Assembly (NCBI GenBank): GCA_038323965.1
Contig: JBBQHM010000058.1
Coordinates: 1-13,490 of the forward strand
DNA: 13,490 nt
Source: JBBQHM01 sp038323965
Lineage (GTDB): Bacteria; Verrucomicrobiota; Verrucomicrobiia; Chthoniobacterales; UBA10450
Direction: 5' to 3'
In this document: positions 6,779-13,490 of the stretch, piece by piece
How positions within the stretch are numbered: the stretch's first letter is position 1
Layout of the letters: every line of letters starts with the position of its first letter
Translations under genes and position numbers: made by a program
The notes under the pieces: model-generated
Told to the model about the DNA's origin: nothing
Databases searched by the model: none
The model's input: the letters and a program-made list of their open reading frames with translations, nothing else

Positions 6779-7441
6779 ATGCGCTACACAAGATTTTTCA
6801 GCTTATTGACGGTAACACTTCTCGCGCTTTTGGCAGTTCGACAGGCCGTAGCGCAAGGTAACCAGGAGGCTGCGAATGCAGCCAAGGAAGGGATGGAGGC
6901 AACGCAAGGCAAGGACTGGAATCGAGCGGTCGAGGCCTTCAAGAAAGCGAGCTCGATGGACGAAAAGTACGCGCCGAATCTCGCGGCCGTATTACAGCAG
7001 CGCGCTGCAGTTTATGTTTCACAGCAGAAATTTCCTGAGGCGATTGGCGATTACAGTCAGGCGATCAAGATTAAAGCGGACGGCGATACGCTCGAGCGAC
7101 GCGCTTATGCATTGATGCAGATGAAAGATTACGATCACGCGCTTGGCGATTATACGGAAGCCATCAAGCTGGAGCCGAAAGATCCGAAGCATTATTTGCT
7201 GCGCAGTTACATTCTGGAACTGAAAGGCGACGTCAAAAACGGAATCGCGGATTGCGATTCGGTCCTCAAACTGCAGGCGAACAATCCGGAAGCGATGAGC
7301 CGCAAAATGCGCCTGCAGAAGCGCGCGCAGCTCGCCAGTCAGGCGACGCCGCCACCGATGCCGAACGGGCCGATCGCGAATCCTGCGTTACAAAAAGCGG
7401 CAACCGCGACTCCAACGCCCGCTGCGCCGGCGAAGCCTTAG
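6779..7441 (+). CDS. Secreted tetratricopeptide-repeat protein
   Basis: The protein has 220 residues. Residues 1-25 are a signal peptide (MRYTRFFSLLTVTLLALLAV, then RQAVAQ, probable cut after AVA). Three to four TPR units follow: one around GKDWNRAVEAFKKASSMD, one around QQKFPEAIGDYSQAIKIK, a clear one at MKDYDHALGDYTEAIKLEP, and a weaker one at GDVKNGIADCDSVLKLQ. The C-terminal 45 residues are low-complexity and rich in Pro, Ala and Thr. TPR folds bind other proteins; the partner cannot be read from the sequence. An in-frame GTG at 6728 would put 17 polar residues before the signal peptide, so I prefer the ATG at 6779. It ends three bases from the stop of the convergent infC. Confidence 0.85.
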   Translation: MRYTRFFSLLTVTLLALLAVRQAVAQGNQEAANAAKEGMEATQGKDWNRAVEAFKKASSMDEKYAPNLAAVLQQRAAVYVSQQKFPEAIGDYSQAIKIKADGDTLERRAYALMQMKDYDHALGDYTEAIKLEPKDPKHYLLRSYILELKGDVKNGIADCDSVLKLQANNPEAMSRKMRLQKRAQLASQATPPPMPNGPIANPALQKAATATPTPAAPAKP

Positions 7442-7444
7442 CGG

Positions 7445-8026
7445 CTACGCGTCCGCGTCGTTGTCGTCTTCACTGCCTTCAGCGTCGTTCTCGGCGCCGG
7501 CCTGATTCATATAACGCGGTTTGCGTCGCGCTGCCGGCAGTGGTGATAACGTCATCGTAACGTTGCGACCGGCGATCTTTGGTTCCATCTCGACCTGGGA
7601 CATTCCGGCGAGATCGCCTTTCACGCGTTCCATTAATTGCATCCCGAGTTCCTGGTGCGCCATTTCGCGACCGCGGAATTGCAGCTGCACGCGGACCTTG
7701 TTCGCCTTGTCGAGAAACTCTTCGCCGTGACGAATTTTCGTCAGGTAATCGTGCGCGTCGATGTTCACCCGAAACTTGATTTCCTTGAGCTTGGTTCCGG
7801 AGGATTTCTTCTCCTTCTCCTGCTTGGCGATGTCATAGCGATACTTGCCGAAATCGACAATTTTGCAGACGGGCGGATTTGCCGTCGGCGCGACTTCGAC
7901 GAGATCGAGACCGAGAGTTTGCGCCTTGCGGATGGCGTCGCTCAACTTCATGACGCCCAACTGTTCGGCAGTTGTCCCTACAATGACCCGGACTTCGCGA
8001 GCGCGAATACGGCCGTTTACACGAAT
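7445..8026 (-). CDS. infC: Translation initiation factor IF-3, probable AUU start
   Basis: IF-3 binds the 30S subunit, checks start-codon pairing and prevents early 50S joining. The first ATG in frame (7960) would remove the conserved opening of the N-domain. The frame continues upstream through RVNGRIRAREVRVI and AEQLGVMKLSDAI, which match the family start, to an in-frame TGA at 8047-8045. Between them there is no ATG, GTG or TTG suited to the family start. ATT at 8026-8024, directly before RVNGRIRA, gives a normal 193-residue protein. An AUU start is the known hallmark of E. coli infC and underlies its autoregulation; here it is inferred. A CTG at 8038 is the alternative. Further blocks: LDLVEVAPTANPPVCKIVDFGKYRY, the lysine-rich linker, KEIKFRVNIDAHDYLTKIRH, VQLQFRGREMAHQELG and an acidic C-terminal tail. 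The usual thrS, rpmI and rplT neighbours are absent. Confidence 0.93.
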   Translation of the reverse strand: MRVNGRIRAREVRVIVGTTAEQLGVMKLSDAIRKAQTLGLDLVEVAPTANPPVCKIVDFGKYRYDIAKQEKEKKSSGTKLKEIKFRVNIDAHDYLTKIRHGEEFLDKANKVRVQLQFRGREMAHQELGMQLMERVKGDLAGMSQVEMEPKIAGRNVTMTLSPLPAARRKPRYMNQAGAENDAEGSEDDNDADA

Positions 8027-8236
8027 TTGCTGTTGCAGATTAAATCAAAGTTCCGAATCGACGAGACAGGAGTGCACCGCTTCGTCGTCTGTACTATTCG
8101 CAATTTCCGGCCACCCAATTTTGAGCGCCGGGCACTCATTCAACACCACGGCTGCGAGGACCGCGCTGAAGAGTCTGCGAAAACGCAAACCAGTCGCAAG
8201 TAGTAGGCGACAATCGAGGAGTATCAAGGTGAATCG

Positions 8237-8896
8237 TTACTCAGCAGGTGGCGCGCCGAAATGCGCTGCATGCGCCCGGTAGGCCGCCAGATCATCCAGC
8301 ATGACGTCGAGCGTCGCCGCGAGCGGTTCGATCTTGGCGAATCCGGAGAACACGGCGCGATCGCCAATCTCACTATCGATCACAAAGGTCGGACGTTGGG
8401 TCACATTCAACGCGTGAAACTCCGCGGTCGTTGCCCGGATGCGCTGCTCTACCAAGGCGGACTTGGCGCATTCGAGCAGATGTTTTGGCTCGAGCCCTCC
8501 CGCTGCTGCTGCCATCTCCGCCGCGACTTCCCAGCGTCCCGTCATCTTGCCATCGCGTAATCCACCAGTCGCGATCGCGAGTCGAACTCGATCGTCCCTT
8601 ACGCCGAGTTCACGTGCCGCTTCCGCCACGGCGTTGGGCGCGAGATATTCCGCCGGACCAAACTCATACCATTCCGTACGAAGCATAAACGGCGAACGAT
8701 TCATCATGCCGCTCCGCCGATAGAACCATGCTTCCTGCGCGCGTGAGACCGGTAGCGCCTCCTTGTTCATCAGCGCGATTTTCCAATCAAACTCTACCCG
8801 ATCGGCGAACCGGCGTTGCAGTTCCGCCCACGCCGGTTCGGCCCAGAAACACCATGACGACGCGACGTCGAGATAATTAGTGATCTTCAATTGCAC
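8237..8896 (-). CDS. DsbA/HCCA-isomerase-like thioredoxin-fold protein
   Basis: From the GTG at 8896 the protein has 219 residues and no signal peptide, so it is probably cytosolic. The opening strand and active-site loop read ITNYLDVASSWCFWAEPAW. This aligns with the DsbA-like oxidoreductase clan, where FrnE-type proteins have a CPWC motif; here the first Cys is Ser, leaving S-S-W-C with only Cys16. A helical insertion follows (MNRSPFMLRTEWYEFGPAEYLAP), then the second thioredoxin half with the cis-proline loop VTQRPTFVID. Loss of the first Cys suggests a glutathione-dependent transferase or isomerase, or a reductase with a single-Cys mechanism, more than a dithiol oxidase; that is inference. 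A TTG at 8938 is also open and would add 14 residues. It is divergent from the rhomboid gene and lies 210 bp upstream of infC on the same strand. Confidence 0.75.
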   Translation of the reverse strand: MQLKITNYLDVASSWCFWAEPAWAELQRRFADRVEFDWKIALMNKEALPVSRAQEAWFYRRSGMMNRSPFMLRTEWYEFGPAEYLAPNAVAEAARELGVRDDRVRLAIATGGLRDGKMTGRWEVAAEMAAAAGGLEPKHLLECAKSALVEQRIRATTAEFHALNVTQRPTFVIDSEIGDRAVFSGFAKIEPLAATLDVMLDDLAAYRAHAAHFGAPPAE

Positions 8897-8943
8897 GCTC
8901 AGCTTTTCGCAGAAATCTCGACCCGATGAAAAGACCAATTGCT

Positions 8944-8966
8944 GCCACGTGACGATTCCCCGTGGC
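8944..8966. promoter_or_regulatory. Inverted repeat in the DsbA-like/rhomboid divergent gap
   Basis: GCCACG (8944-8949) and CGTGGC (8961-8966) are perfect 6-bp reverse complements with 11 bases between, within the 93-bp gap between two divergent starts. It could be an operator or a small leader hairpin. The arms are short and could arise by chance in GC-rich DNA. No promoter boxes are convincing nearby. Confidence 0.25.
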
Positions 8967-8989
8967 GTGCGACTATTGCCGCTGCCGCC

Positions 8990-9880
8990 ATGGAATTGAA
9001 TCAGCTGCTTTTGTTTCTCACGGTCGCTTCGTGTCTGGCAGTGATTTTTCGCGCAGTCCGTTCACCGACGGCCGTGCCGTGGCTCGCTGCGGTAGGTGTT
9101 CTGGTCGCCAGCGGCGGAGCGTGGATCTTCGCCAGGGGTTACGCCGGCTACGTTTCCTTCGGTGCGTGGTTTTTACTGCTGCTCATCCCGGCAATCATCC
9201 GGAATCCACGTTCGTTTCGACGCTTTCGGCCGCATGGAATCACGCCGGTCGTCCTGACTCTGGTGCTGTTGAATGTCGCAATGTTCACCCTCGAGCTGGT
9301 AAAAACCGGACCCGATCTACGTGCGCTGCTCCTCGGATATGACGCCCCGCGCTTTAATCTCGCCCTGCACACGCTGGGTGAAGTCGATCCCATCTACGTC
9401 GTCGCTTTCCATCAGTACTGGCGGCTCATTGCCGCGCTCTTCCTGCATTACGGCGCACTCCATCTCATTTTGAATCTCCTTGGTCTTTACGTGCTGGGCC
9501 CGGCCTTTGAGATCGAGGTCGGCGCGATCCGATTTCTCGTTATTTACATGCTCGCCGGCCTGGCCTCCACCGGCGGCGTCGTCCTGCTGATGCGATATGG
9601 CGCGATCGCTCCCGCCGAGCTCGTCGGCGCCTCCGGATCGATCATGGGAATCATAGGCGCCTGGGGCGGCTACTTATTGCGCAACCGTCATGCGCCGCTC
9701 GCCCGCCAGCGACTCATGAACATCTTCTTCATCGTCGCGACGCAGGTGATCTTCGATATGTTAACTCCGCGGGTCAGCATGTCCGCCCATCTCTGCGGCC
9801 TGGCGACTGGCTTCATCCTCGGATTAATCCTGGCGCACCCGGCCCGATCAACGCCACGGTTCGCAGGCAAACTGGCGTAG
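8990..9880 (+). CDS. Rhomboid-family intramembrane serine protease
   Basis: Rhomboids cut substrate proteins within the membrane using a Ser-His dyad. The protein has 296 residues from the ATG at 8990. About three hydrophobic segments come first (ELNQLLLFLTVASCLAVIF, AVPWLAAVGVLVASGGAWIF, FGAWFLLLLIPAII), then the rhomboid core starting at ITPVVLTLVLLNVAMFTLEL. In the core, YWRLIAALFLHYGALHLILNLLGLYVLGPAFE fits the conserved W-R-x-x-T/A-x-x-F-x-H-x-x-x-x-H-x-x-x-N pattern, GASGSIMG carries the probable nucleophile Ser215, and SAHLCGLATGFILG carries the base His267. Both catalytic residues are present, so an active protease is likely; the substrate is unknown. The extra N-terminal membrane segments are unlike the six-helix minimal form. 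The upstream open frame to 8939 adds no family sequence. glgP follows 70 bp downstream on the same strand. Confidence 0.92.
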   Translation: MELNQLLLFLTVASCLAVIFRAVRSPTAVPWLAAVGVLVASGGAWIFARGYAGYVSFGAWFLLLLIPAIIRNPRSFRRFRPHGITPVVLTLVLLNVAMFTLELVKTGPDLRALLLGYDAPRFNLALHTLGEVDPIYVVAFHQYWRLIAALFLHYGALHLILNLLGLYVLGPAFEIEVGAIRFLVIYMLAGLASTGGVVLLMRYGAIAPAELVGASGSIMGIIGAWGGYLLRNRHAPLARQRLMNIFFIVATQVIFDMLTPRVSMSAHLCGLATGFILGLILAHPARSTPRFAGKLA

Positions 9881-9950
9881 AAGTTGCGATGATTACTTGC
9901 CGCGCGCGGTTTTGCTGACAGAATCCCGCCGTTTTTCCGGCCCATCCCTT

Positions 9951-12503
9951 ATGCCGAACTTTCAATCCTATAACGTCGTTCCCACCCTTCCCGCGCCGCT
10001 CGAGCCACTGCGGGAAATGAGTTTTAACGTCTGGTGGACTTGGGAGCCATCGGCGCGTCGCCTCTTCCGTCACCTTGATCCCGAGCTCTGGGATCGGACG
10101 AATCACAATCCGGTGCGCATGCTCCAACTCTCGCGGCAGGCGCGCCTCGAGGAGCTTGCGACCGACAAAAGTTTTCTGCGCGAAATCACCACTGTGCACG
10201 ACGCGTTTTCCAAATACATCGCGCGCCAGGATACCTACGGGAAAACAGGCGCGGGCGCCGCGCTCCAGAAACCTGTCGCCTACTTCTCCGCCGAATTCGG
10301 ATTCCACGAATCGATCCCTAACTACTCCGGCGGCCTTGGCATCTTATCGGGCGATCATTGTAAATCAGCCAGCGATCTCGACCTGAACTTCGTCGCGGTT
10401 GGCCTCCTTTATCGGCATGGCTACTTCCGCCAGGAGATCGATCGCGAAGGAATTCAGCACGCGATAAGTCTAAACCAGAATTTTCATCACCTGCCGATCC
10501 GTGAAGTGCGCGCTGGTGACGCGCCGTTGCTTATCTCGGTGCGCGTCCTTGATCGCGATGTGCGCGCCAAGGTCTGGCAACTGCATGTCGGCAGGATCGA
10601 TCTCTACCTTCTCGACACCGACATTCCCGAGAACAACGCTGAGGATAGGCTCATCACCGCGGAATTGTACGGCGGCGATCTCGAGATGCGCATGCGGCAG
10701 GAAATCGTGCTCGGAATCGGCGGCGTGCACGCGCTCAATGCGCTCGGCATCGAACCCGAAGTCTTCCACATGAACGAGGGACATTCTGCGTTCCTCGGCC
10801 TGGAAAGAATCCGCCGGTTCATCCGGGATAAACAGCTCGATTTCTACTCGGCGGTCCAGGTGGCGGCTTCGGCCAATATCTTCACCACGCACACGCCCGT
10901 GCCCGCCGGCAATGACGCCTTCCCGCGCGAGATGATGCGGAAATATTTCGGGAGTTTCGCCACGGAACTCGGCCTTCCCTTCGACGAATTCTTTTCCTTC
11001 GGGCAGACCAGAACTAACACGACTGATCCGTTCAGCATGACGATTCTCGCGCTGCGACTAAGTCGACACTCCAACGGTGTCAGTAAACTGCACGGCGAAG
11101 TCAGTCGCGGTCTATGGAAAGACGTCTGGAGCGGCGTGCCGCAGCACGAAGTTCCTATCACCAGTGTCACGAATGGTATCCATACCAAGACATGGATGGC
11201 GCCGGAGTTCTCCGCCCTTTACGACAAATACCTCGGCGACTGGGAGGACAACCTAACGAACGAAGACTTTTGGCGCCGGGTGATGGATATCCCGGACGCC
11301 GCCCTCTGGGATACCCATCAGAAATTGAAACTGCGACTCGTACAGTTCGTCCGCGAACGAGTCCGCCAGCAGCGCGAACGCATCGGCGAATCTCCGGAAT
11401 CCATCCGCTCTGCGAATCGCATACTCGACCCTGAGATCCTTACGATTGGGTTTGCGCGCCGTTTCGCGACCTATAAGCGCGGCGCCTTGCTCTTCAGCGA
11501 TAAGGAACGACTCGTTAAGCTACTAAATGACACCACGCGACCGGTTCAGTTTATCTTTGCCGGCAAGTCCCATCCACGCGACGAGGGCGGCAAGGCACTG
11601 ATCCAGGAAGTCTATAAGTTCTCGCGGCAGTCGGCGTTCCATAACCGCATCGTCTTCGTCGAAGACTACGATACCTATATTGCGCGCCGGCTGGTCCAGG
11701 GCGTCGATCTCTGGTTGAATAACCCACTTCGTCCGCTTGAGGCCAGTGGCACCAGCGGCATGAAGGCTCCGCCGAACGGCGGACTCAACCTGAGTGTGCT
11801 GGATGGCTGGTGGTGCGAAAGCTACAATGGAAATAACGGGTGGGCGATCGGCTCGGAGATTGGAGATGGCTCCGTCGACTTCCAAAGTGAAGTTGACTCT
11901 GCCAGTCTCTACCAATTACTCGAGAACCAGATCATTCCTCTCTACTACGCCAAGCCGGATGGCAAGCTTCCGCTCGCGTGGTTACAGCTCATGCGCGAAT
12001 CGATTCGTAGTGTGACGCCCGTCTTTAACACCCATCGCATGGTGAAAGAGTACACCGAGCGACTCTACGCTCCAGCGGCGCAGGCCTACCGCGAATTTTT
12101 TCAGAATGGATGCAGTGCCGCCAGTGAGTTGAGCCAATGGAAAACGCGTATCCGGAAGGATTGGGCGCAGGTTCGTATCGATGATGTGCAGGTCTCCAAC
12201 GCCGACCGACAAAACATTCCAGTAGGTGAATCACTGGCTGTTAGCGCGCGCGTTCGGCTCGGCGCCGTTGCTCCTAATAATGTTCGCGTCGAGGCCTACC
12301 ACGGCGAGTCAGACAACGGCGGCATTAAGAATCCGTGCGTGACGACACTATCCCAGCTGAAGTCTAACGGAGACGGCACCTACGTTTACGGTGGATCAGT
12401 CGCCGCCAGCGAATCGGGTGCTTACGGATTTAGTGTCCGCGTCGTGCCAATCCATCCGCACCTGCACCAGGACCACGAGCTCAGGCTCATTACCTGGTCG
12501 TAG
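9951..12503 (+). CDS. glgP: Alpha-glucan (glycogen) phosphorylase, GT35, DUF3417-type
   Basis: This enzyme releases glucose 1-phosphate from the non-reducing ends of alpha-1,4-glucans with pyridoxal phosphate as cofactor. The 850 residues match the longer, atypical subfamily (often annotated TIGR02094 with an N-terminal DUF3417), not the classic E. coli GlgP/MalP type. Visible in order: the DUF3417 start (LREMSFNVWWTWEPSARRLF), the N-terminal catalytic text VAYFSAEFGFHESIPNYSGGLGILSGDH, FHMNEGHSAFLGLERIR, FTTHTPVPAGNDAF, VTNGIHTKTWM, the second domain with IGFARRFATYKRGALLF and FIFAGKSHPRDEGGK, and the PLP-lysine block PLEASGTSGMKAPPNGGLNL with Lys605. A C-terminal 130-residue extension with beta-rich text (ESLAVSARVRLGAV, GAYGFSVRVVPIHP) follows, as in relatives. 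The frame opens at 9897, but the family start fits the ATG at 9951. No other glycogen gene is adjacent. Confidence 0.95.
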   Translation: MPNFQSYNVVPTLPAPLEPLREMSFNVWWTWEPSARRLFRHLDPELWDRTNHNPVRMLQLSRQARLEELATDKSFLREITTVHDAFSKYIARQDTYGKTGAGAALQKPVAYFSAEFGFHESIPNYSGGLGILSGDHCKSASDLDLNFVAVGLLYRHGYFRQEIDREGIQHAISLNQNFHHLPIREVRAGDAPLLISVRVLDRDVRAKVWQLHVGRIDLYLLDTDIPENNAEDRLITAELYGGDLEMRMRQEIVLGIGGVHALNALGIEPEVFHMNEGHSAFLGLERIRRFIRDKQLDFYSAVQVAASANIFTTHTPVPAGNDAFPREMMRKYFGSFATELGLPFDEFFSFGQTRTNTTDPFSMTILALRLSRHSNGVSKLHGEVSRGLWKDVWSGVPQHEVPITSVTNGIHTKTWMAPEFSALYDKYLGDWEDNLTNEDFWRRVMDIPDAALWDTHQKLKLRLVQFVRERVRQQRERIGESPESIRSANRILDPEILTIGFARRFATYKRGALLFSDKERLVKLLNDTTRPVQFIFAGKSHPRDEGGKALIQEVYKFSRQSAFHNRIVFVEDYDTYIARRLVQGVDLWLNNPLRPLEASGTSGMKAPPNGGLNLSVLDGWWCESYNGNNGWAIGSEIGDGSVDFQSEVDSASLYQLLENQIIPLYYAKPDGKLPLAWLQLMRESIRSVTPVFNTHRMVKEYTERLYAPAAQAYREFFQNGCSAASELSQWKTRIRKDWAQVRIDDVQVSNADRQNIPVGESLAVSARVRLGAVAPNNVRVEAYHGESDNGGIKNPCVTTLSQLKSNGDGTYVYGGSVAASESGAYGFSVRVVPIHPHLHQDHELRLITWS

Positions 12504-12549
12504 CTGCGACGCCCACGTCGCAGGAAGTGCCCGCGGCGCCCCCGCCGCG
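12504..12549. repeat. Two adjacent GC-rich hairpins after glgP
   Basis: CTGCGACG (12504-12511) pairs with CGTCGCAG (12516-12523) over a CCCA loop, directly after the glgP stop. Then CGCGGCG (12532-12538) pairs with CGCCGCG (12543-12549) over CCCC. They lie in the 100-bp gap between convergent glgP and the propeller gene and may mark transcript ends, though no T tract follows either one. Their doubled layout recalls the double hairpin inside uvrB, with a different sequence. The rest of the gap to 12603 shows nothing I can name. Confidence 0.6.
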
Positions 12550-12603
12550 AGTCCCCGAGAAAGCATTCGGTGAGCGCGATGAACGCCGCCGGTCGTCACC
12601 GCA

Positions 12604-13490
12604 TCACGGAGCTGATCCGATCGCGAAGAGCGTCGCGTTGTTAATCGCGTAAACCTTGCCGTCGGCACCCACGATGGTCGGAGTATAAGCTTCGCCCACG
12701 CCAGGGGTAAGCGTGATACTTTCGGTGAACGTATTTGTCGTTAGGTCCCAACGATAAAGTCTGCCGTCTTCACTATTGGCCAGCACCGCATGGGTAAAGG
12801 GATCCACCGCCGCCGTGTTGATGCACCATTCCCGGACCGCCCCCGGTTGTTCGGGATGCTCTCCATCGGGAGTCGGTCCAGCAATCGTCAGCACTTCCTT
12901 CATGACGGTGACGCCCGTGCGCGCATCGATCTGAGAACTATTAGGATCGAGAATGGCAATCTTATTCTGCCCATCGCCGCCGCCGCCGATGTAGTTATTA
13001 TACTTTGACATCAGTAGATAACTTGAGCTGCCAGTATAGGAAGGGACATTTGGCGAGGGGACAATAGACGCCGTATAATCCCAACCGAAGGCGCCGGGAA
13101 ACAGGCTCCCAGATCTGGAAAGATCAGCATTAAACTGGAGCAACCAGCCCTTATACGTCGATCGCGGGCTCTCCAAAACGCCGACGTAAACCCGTCCGTC
13201 TGGCCCGACCGTGGGTGAAGCTGTCCCATCGTCGGGAAGTGATGAAGGACTACCCGATCTTGGGTCACGCAACACCGCCAACGATTTCGTCGAGAGGGTT
13301 GCACTATTTAAAGCGACCAGGCACGGCGCTGTGCCACCATTGGCGAGGAAGTAGACAGTGGCTCCGTCGCTACTCAGGGCAGGAGCACAGTTCATCACCA
13401 CCTTGGTGGCTTTGCGTCCGGTCGCAGAACCCATGGAAACGTATCTGCCATTTCCGCTGGCGTCGATCCGGGCCAGCCCGCTCTTTAACT
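12604..13490 (-). CDS. Beta-propeller-like protein, C-terminal part (5' end outside window)
   Basis: The minus-strand frame is open from the right edge of the window to the TGA at 12606-12604, giving about 295 visible residues; an internal ATG at 13434 is not the real start because similar propeller-type text (GLARIDASGNGRYVS) continues upstream of it. Repeated blade-like units are visible: SSDGATVYFLANGG with LVALNSATLSTKSL; GPDGRVYVGVLES with LLQFNADLSRSG; KIAILDPNSSQIDARTGVTVMKEV; LANSEDGRLYRWDLTTNTFTESI; GADGKVYAINNATLFAIG. This is the pattern of PQQ-like or WD-type propellers, with D-G-x-V-Y turns. There is no catalytic signature, so the function is unknown; a secreted or periplasmic structural or binding protein is plausible, but any signal peptide lies outside the window. 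Confidence 0.75.
   Translation of the reverse strand, partial: LKSGLARIDASGNGRYVSMGSATGRKATKVVMNCAPALSSDGATVYFLANGGTAPCLVALNSATLSTKSLAVLRDPRSGSPSSLPDDGTASPTVGPDGRVYVGVLESPRSTYKGWLLQFNADLSRSGSLFPGAFGWDYTASIVPSPNVPSYTGSSSYLLMSKYNNYIGGGGDGQNKIAILDPNSSQIDARTGVTVMKEVLTIAGPTPDGEHPEQPGAVREWCINTAAVDPFTHAVLANSEDGRLYRWDLTTNTFTESITLTPGVGEAYTPTIVGADGKVYAINNATLFAIGSAP

Noticed and set aside
7637..8203. A 188-codon plus-strand frame opposite infC and its leader
   Set aside because: Its text is the complement of infC and runs through it; no independent signal.
8045..8227. A 60-codon minus-strand frame with a TTG start just upstream of infC
   Set aside because: It is weakly hydrophobic, matches no family I know, and fills what looks like the infC leader. 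It could be a leader peptide, but nothing beyond an open frame supports it.
10470..10892. A 140-codon minus-strand frame opposite glgP
   Set aside because: Shadow of the conserved catalytic domain of the phosphorylase.
1..13490. CRISPR array, tRNA, rRNA, prophage or IS transposase
   Set aside because: I saw no spaced direct repeats, cloverleaf-like segments, rRNA text or transposase motifs; the repeats found are single palindromes.

Overview
This window looks like chromosomal DNA from a moderately GC-rich Gram-negative bacterium. I infer Verrucomicrobiota, Chthoniobacterales-like soil lineage, from the style of the proteins and the abundance of short palindromic intergenic elements; no rRNA or other marker gene is present to prove it. 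It is mainly a housekeeping segment. I see no tRNA, rRNA, CRISPR array, IS transposase, phage gene or defence cassette.

Layout, left to right: the 3' three quarters of uvrB (+), a palindromic repeat, holA (+, DNA polymerase III delta), a DUF4870/Tic20-like membrane protein (-), aroB (+, 3-dehydroquinate synthase), a second palindromic repeat, a secreted N-acetylmuramoyl-L-alanine amidase (-), a YmdB-type metallophosphoesterase (+), a secreted TPR protein (+), infC (-, IF-3, probably with an AUU start), a DsbA/HCCA-isomerase-like thioredoxin-fold protein (-), a rhomboid protease (+), a large alpha-glucan phosphorylase (+), a hairpin pair, and the C-terminal part of a beta-propeller protein (-) that runs off the right edge. 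Genes mostly alternate in strand, so most are probably single transcription units; the only same-strand neighbours are uvrB-holA, ymdB-TPR, rhomboid-glgP and DsbA-infC.

The most unusual signal is a population of short GC-rich palindromic elements that do not respect gene borders. A 105-bp palindrome lies in frame inside aroB, and a close relative of it lies between uvrB and holA. A double-hairpin element lies inside an in-frame insertion of about 63 residues in uvrB. Another 79-bp palindrome sits exactly on the aroB/amidase junction and supplies the stop codons of both genes. In behaviour, though not in sequence, this resembles the Rickettsia palindromic elements that invade reading frames. 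It is my best candidate for something undescribed here.

Start codons were chosen by family alignment and signal-peptide position. None of the chosen starts has a convincing Shine-Dalgarno sequence, so starts are less certain than stops.
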